Shown one piece after another: positions 7,585 to 9,093 of a stretch of DNA of 9,093 bases. The notes beneath the pieces were generated by a model. The model made no database searches. It saw only the letters and a list, made by a program, of their open reading frames with translations, and was not told the DNA's origin. This stretch comes from Anammoximicrobium sp032229885. Its GTDB lineage: Bacteria; Planctomycetota; Planctomycetia; Pirellulales; Pirellulaceae. Each line of letters opens with the position of its first letter. The first letter of the stretch is position 1. The stretch is from the NCBI GenBank assembly GCA_032229885.1, contig JAVYAJ010000157.1, forward strand, positions 1 through 9,093. Reading direction: 5' to 3'. A program made the translations under genes and the position numbers.

Positions 7585-7862
7585 CAGGCGCCCACAGCCT
7601 GCGGCGAAGGCTGACGAGGAAAGCCGAATGCCTCGAGCGCCTGATAGACCTCGTCGAGCGTTTTCTCGCCGAAGTTCGTGATTCCGAGCAAGTCTTCGGG
7701 CGTGGAGTTCAGCAGGTCGCGAACGGTGAAGATGCCGCGCTCCTCCAGACAGTTCGTCGTCCGCACGCTCAAACCGATCTCGGCGGTGCTCATCTCCAAG
7801 CGTGCCTGGATGGTGCGGATGCGCTCGTCCGATTGGCTTAACGGGATTCGTGTGCGGGCCAT
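7584..7862 (-). CDS. Stand-alone RNA polymerase alpha-subunit C-terminal-domain protein
   Basis: A 92-aa protein that is essentially one alpha-CTD (two helix-hairpin-helix-like motifs) with no N-terminal assembly domain, so it cannot replace RpoA. LSVRTTNCLEERGIFTVRDL and LLGITNFGEKTLDEVYQAL match E. coli alpha-CTD TVRSANCLKAEAI and LKTPNLGKKSLTEI. The DNA-contact residues are kept: R34 (R265), N37 (N268), C38 (C269), N63 (N294), G65 (G296), K67 (K298), T68 (S299 position) and E71 (E302). It probably binds the minor groove of A/T-rich DNA. The start ATG is at 7862-7860; GGGAGGGA ends 4 nt upstream on the minus strand. A longer open frame upstream lacks alpha-CTD-like sequence and an RBS. Free alpha-CTD proteins are annotated in planctomycetes; their function is not established. 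Convergent with yebC. Confidence 0.93.
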   Translation of the reverse strand: MARTRIPLSQSDERIRTIQARLEMSTAEIGLSVRTTNCLEERGIFTVRDLLNSTPEDLLGITNFGEKTLDEVYQALEAFGFPRQPSPQAVGA

Positions 7863-7866
7863 GGGG

Positions 7867-7874
7867 TCCCTCCC
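7867..7874 (-). promoter_or_regulatory. Ribosome binding site of the alpha-CTD gene
   Basis: GGGAGGGA on the minus strand (TCCCTCCC on plus), 4 nt before the ATG. It decides the 92-aa start over longer upstream frames. Confidence 0.75.
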
Positions 7875-7950
7875 TTGTAAGACGTGTTGTCCGTTGCCGC
7901 GCAGCGCGGGGCGACCGGTACGCCCGATGATCGGCGACGCGCGGATCGCT

Positions 7951-7998
7951 AGTATAACCTCTTGCCTTTGTGTGGGCGCGGCAAAAGGGAAAAAAAAT
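7951..7998 (-). promoter_or_regulatory. Candidate promoter with UP-element-like A/T tracts for the alpha-CTD gene
   Basis: On the minus strand, TATACT (7956-7951) is one base from the -10 consensus. A spacer of 17 would put GCGCCC at -35, which is no match. Just upstream are a T8 run (7997-7990) and a T4 run (7986-7983), about one helical turn apart and at roughly -40 to -54 from a start near 7944. That is where an UP element would sit. The leader would be about 80 nt. The bases are seen; promoter function is inferred. Confidence 0.4.
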
Positions 7999-8285
7999 CC
8001 CCATCGTGGCATTCGTGCTAGCATCGGCCAGGCGCGCATCCGCCGACCGGCGACGCGCGGGCGAGCAGCCTGCGCCGGCTGCGGAGCAAGTATCTGCGGG
8101 CCACCGCCTGACGTGTATGCACGCCGCGTATCGCAACGCTTGCGGTGCGATCTTCTCGAAACGATGGGGCGATCCGGCGATAGCGGACCGCCGCCCTGCG
8201 CCGTGGAACGTGTCGCCCGATTCGGCGGACGACACGCAGCGAGTCGCGGCGCCGGCGGGCGACAGTCTTCGCCGGGGCGACCGGT
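7999..8285. other. Intergenic region, no gene seen
   Basis: Most of the 462-nt gap between the two minus-strand genes (7863-8324). It holds an 8-bp palindrome TGCTAGCA (8016-8023) and a stem GCAGCC/GGCTGC (8065-8070 with 8077-8082). The longer open frames are Arg/Ala/Gly-rich with no motif or RBS. No tRNA T-arm signature was seen. Confidence 0.6.
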
Positions 8286-8323
8286 AAACGTGCGCTCACG
8301 TGGCGCGGGCCCGTCGGAACGGG
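8286..8323 (-). terminator. Two stem-loops after the 66-aa gene
   Basis: Reading the minus strand, CCCGT-TCCG-ACGGG (8323-8310) begins 1 nt after the TAG stop. A second stem, ACGTG-AGCG-CACGT (8301-8288), is followed by only two further T (8287-8286). Both stems are 5 bp with tetraloops. A weak terminator or mRNA 3'-end structure is possible. Confidence 0.38.
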
Positions 8324-8324
8324 T

Positions 8325-8525
8325 CTAGAATCGCTCTTCCGATTCGGCCTGTTCGTAGAGCTCTTGTTCGAAGACGAACAGGGCCTCGCTGGCGTCCTCG
8401 TAGGATTGGTACGCAGTGTCGTCGACGAGAATGCCTCCATGTTCTGCGGCGACTTGCGCGGCCGTCATTGCGTCGGGTTGCCGTTGAACCGTCAGGCCAT
8501 GTTCGGTCTCGATGATGATGTACAT
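8325..8525 (-). CDS. Small acidic protein of unknown function (66 aa)
   Basis: The 66-aa product opens with MYIIIETEHGLTVQRQPDAM, probably two beta-strands, then AAQVAAEHGGILVDD. It ends in a Glu-rich predicted helix (ASEALFVFEQELYEQAESEE). About 15 Asp/Glu face two Arg, so it is strongly acidic; there is no signal peptide, membrane segment or Cys. The ATG at 8525-8523 is supported by GGGGGAG on the minus strand, 6 nt upstream; the longer open frame reaching 8882 is Arg-rich and not protein-like. It looks like a small conserved protein family I associate with Pirellulales, from memory only. I do not know its function. A TATAAT lies about 95 nt upstream and two stem-loops follow the stop, which suggests its own transcript. 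Confidence 0.72.
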   Translation of the reverse strand: MYIIIETEHGLTVQRQPDAMTAAQVAAEHGGILVDDTAYQSYEDASEALFVFEQELYEQAESEERF

Positions 8526-8531
8526 CGCCGT

Positions 8532-8538
8532 CTCCCCC
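8532..8538 (-). promoter_or_regulatory. Ribosome binding site of the 66-aa gene
   Basis: GGGGGAG on the minus strand (CTCCCCC on plus), 6 nt before the ATG. It fixes the short start. Confidence 0.7.
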
Positions 8539-8619
8539 TTTCGTACCTGGCGAGCCTCGGCCGCACGTGGCCAAAATGCTCGGACTGGACTGCGGAAGAA
8601 CACGTTAGTACCGCGCTCC

Positions 8620-8653
8620 ATTATACCGCAAACGAACTCGACGAACATACCGC
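8620..8653 (-). promoter_or_regulatory. Candidate promoter of the 66-aa gene
   Basis: A perfect TATAAT lies on the minus strand at 8625-8620. At 17-nt spacing the -35 position reads ATGTTC, a poor match, so an activator may be needed. On the plus strand, ATACCGC occurs at 8623-8629 and again at 8647-8653, a 24-nt direct repeat flanking the -10/-35 interval that could be a regulator site. The expected leader is about 85-90 nt. Confidence 0.45.
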
Positions 8654-8893
8654 CCGCAGAAAGAAGGGCCGTTGTCGTGGCTCGCGGCGGTGGGACGAGT
8701 TCCCGGCGTCGCGGCACGGATCTGCGCGGGGGCGCTGGACGGATCCGCTCAGCCAACAAGCGCGCCGCGCGAGGTAAGCCGTGCCGTCTATGCGCGACAA
8801 CCATCGCAGCAACTCGACGCGTTGATGGTCGGCGCGGGCCGCCTGGAACCCACCGCCTGAAATCTCTCGCGACGCAATCCATTCGCGGCGAGC
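8654..8893. other. Intergenic region, no gene seen
   Basis: Part of the 393-nt gap between the 66-aa gene and the edge gene (8526-8918). Open frames on both strands are Arg/Ala/Pro-rich with no RBS or domain. Nothing is supported here apart from the flanking promoter and hairpin. Confidence 0.55.
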
Positions 8894-8914
8894 CGTTCGT
8901 TTGCGAAACGAACG
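8894..8914 (-). terminator. Perfect 9-bp hairpin after the edge gene
   Basis: CGTTCGTTT (8894-8902) and AAACGAACG (8906-8914) are perfect inverted repeats around GCG. On the minus strand the hairpin begins 4 nt after the TAA at 8921-8919, which suits a 3'-end or terminator structure for the edge gene. There is no T run after it. Its symmetry would also allow a protein-binding site. Confidence 0.5.
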
Positions 8915-8918
8915 TGCG

Positions 8919-9093
8919 TTATCCCGCGAAATCCACTTCGAGTGTCGTCGTCCCCAAGAAGATCTTCGCGTTGCCTTCGCAGGTCGCCACGTCGACCTGT
9001 ACTACTAACCTCAAACATCGTGAACTTTTTGACAATGTTTTCAGGCAGCGGCAGGGTCGAGTTGTCGAAGGGTTACATCTTGTGCTTACAGTA
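8919..9093 (-). pseudogene. 3' part of an unrecognised gene, apparently frameshifted
   Basis: Reading the minus strand, one frame gives QVDVATCEGNAKIFLGTTTL then EVDFAG and TAA (8921-8919), with G/C at 21 of 26 third positions. Upstream, from 9072 to about 9007, the protein-like frame is a different one, giving PFDNSTLPLPENIVKK then FTMFEV, with G/C at 17 of 22 third positions. Removing one T in GTTAGTA near 9003-9009 joins them as MFEVVVQVDVATC. In the upstream frame a TAA stands at 9075-9073, right after an ATG. So there are either two lesions (a nonsense codon and a +1 insertion) or compensating sequencing errors; the downstream frame itself is open to the window end. I do not recognise the family. 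The hairpin 4 nt after the stop supports a real gene end. Confidence 0.4.

Noticed and set aside
7863..8039. N-terminal extension of the alpha-CTD protein
   Set aside because: The extension shows no family-like sequence and spans the candidate promoter; the strong RBS is at 7867-7874.
7423..8235. 270-aa minus-strand open frame over the alpha-CTD region
   Set aside because: It overlaps the recognised alpha-CTD gene in another frame, is low complexity and has no domain.
8526..8882. N-terminal extension of the 66-aa protein to 185 aa
   Set aside because: The extension is Arg/Pro-rich, contains the TATAAT element and is bypassed by a strong internal RBS.
9013..9040. Imperfect inverted repeat AAACAT...ATGTTT with TTGACA as an operator/promoter
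   Set aside because: It falls inside sequence with minus-strand coding character, and no -10 sits at the right distance from TTGACA.
9020..9093. Plus-strand open frame starting at GTG 9020 and running off the window
   Set aside because: Short, no RBS, low third-position GC, and opposite the better minus-strand coding signal.

Overview
The window looks like chromosomal DNA of a GC-rich bacterium, most likely a planctomycete (Pirellulales-like). That assignment is inference. It rests on the protein style, on infB-rbfA being followed by something other than truB, on a free-standing RNA polymerase alpha-CTD protein, and on a small acidic protein of a kind I associate with that group. No rRNA, tRNA, CRISPR array, transposase or phage gene was found.

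Positions 1-7301 hold a co-directional plus-strand cluster. It contains infB (5' end outside the window), rbfA, a degenerate HhH-GPD (endonuclease III-fold) protein with a basic tail, a large TPR protein and yebC/TACO1. Three members are translation or ribosome-assembly factors: IF-2 for initiation, RbfA for 30S maturation and YebC for translation. The HhH-GPD-like gene and the TPR gene are coupled by a TGATG overlap, and yebC starts 5 nt after the TPR stop. The cluster promoter is upstream of the window.

From 7302 to the end, everything supportable is on the minus strand and gene density drops. A 92-aa stand-alone alpha-CTD protein converges on yebC. It keeps the residues that let alpha-CTD bind UP-element DNA. 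Its own upstream region has a TATACT -10, no -35, and A/T tracts at the UP-element position. Next is a 66-aa acidic protein with a strong RBS and a TATAAT -10 about 95 nt upstream. At the right edge is the 3' end of a further minus-strand gene that seems to carry a frameshift. It ends at 8919 just before a perfect 9-bp hairpin.

Two in-frame minisatellites occur in the plus-strand cluster: an 18-bp unit in infB and a compound 15-bp unit in the TPR gene. Short stem-loops begin at or within a few bases of the stop codon of every gene that is followed by an intergenic gap longer than 100 nt.
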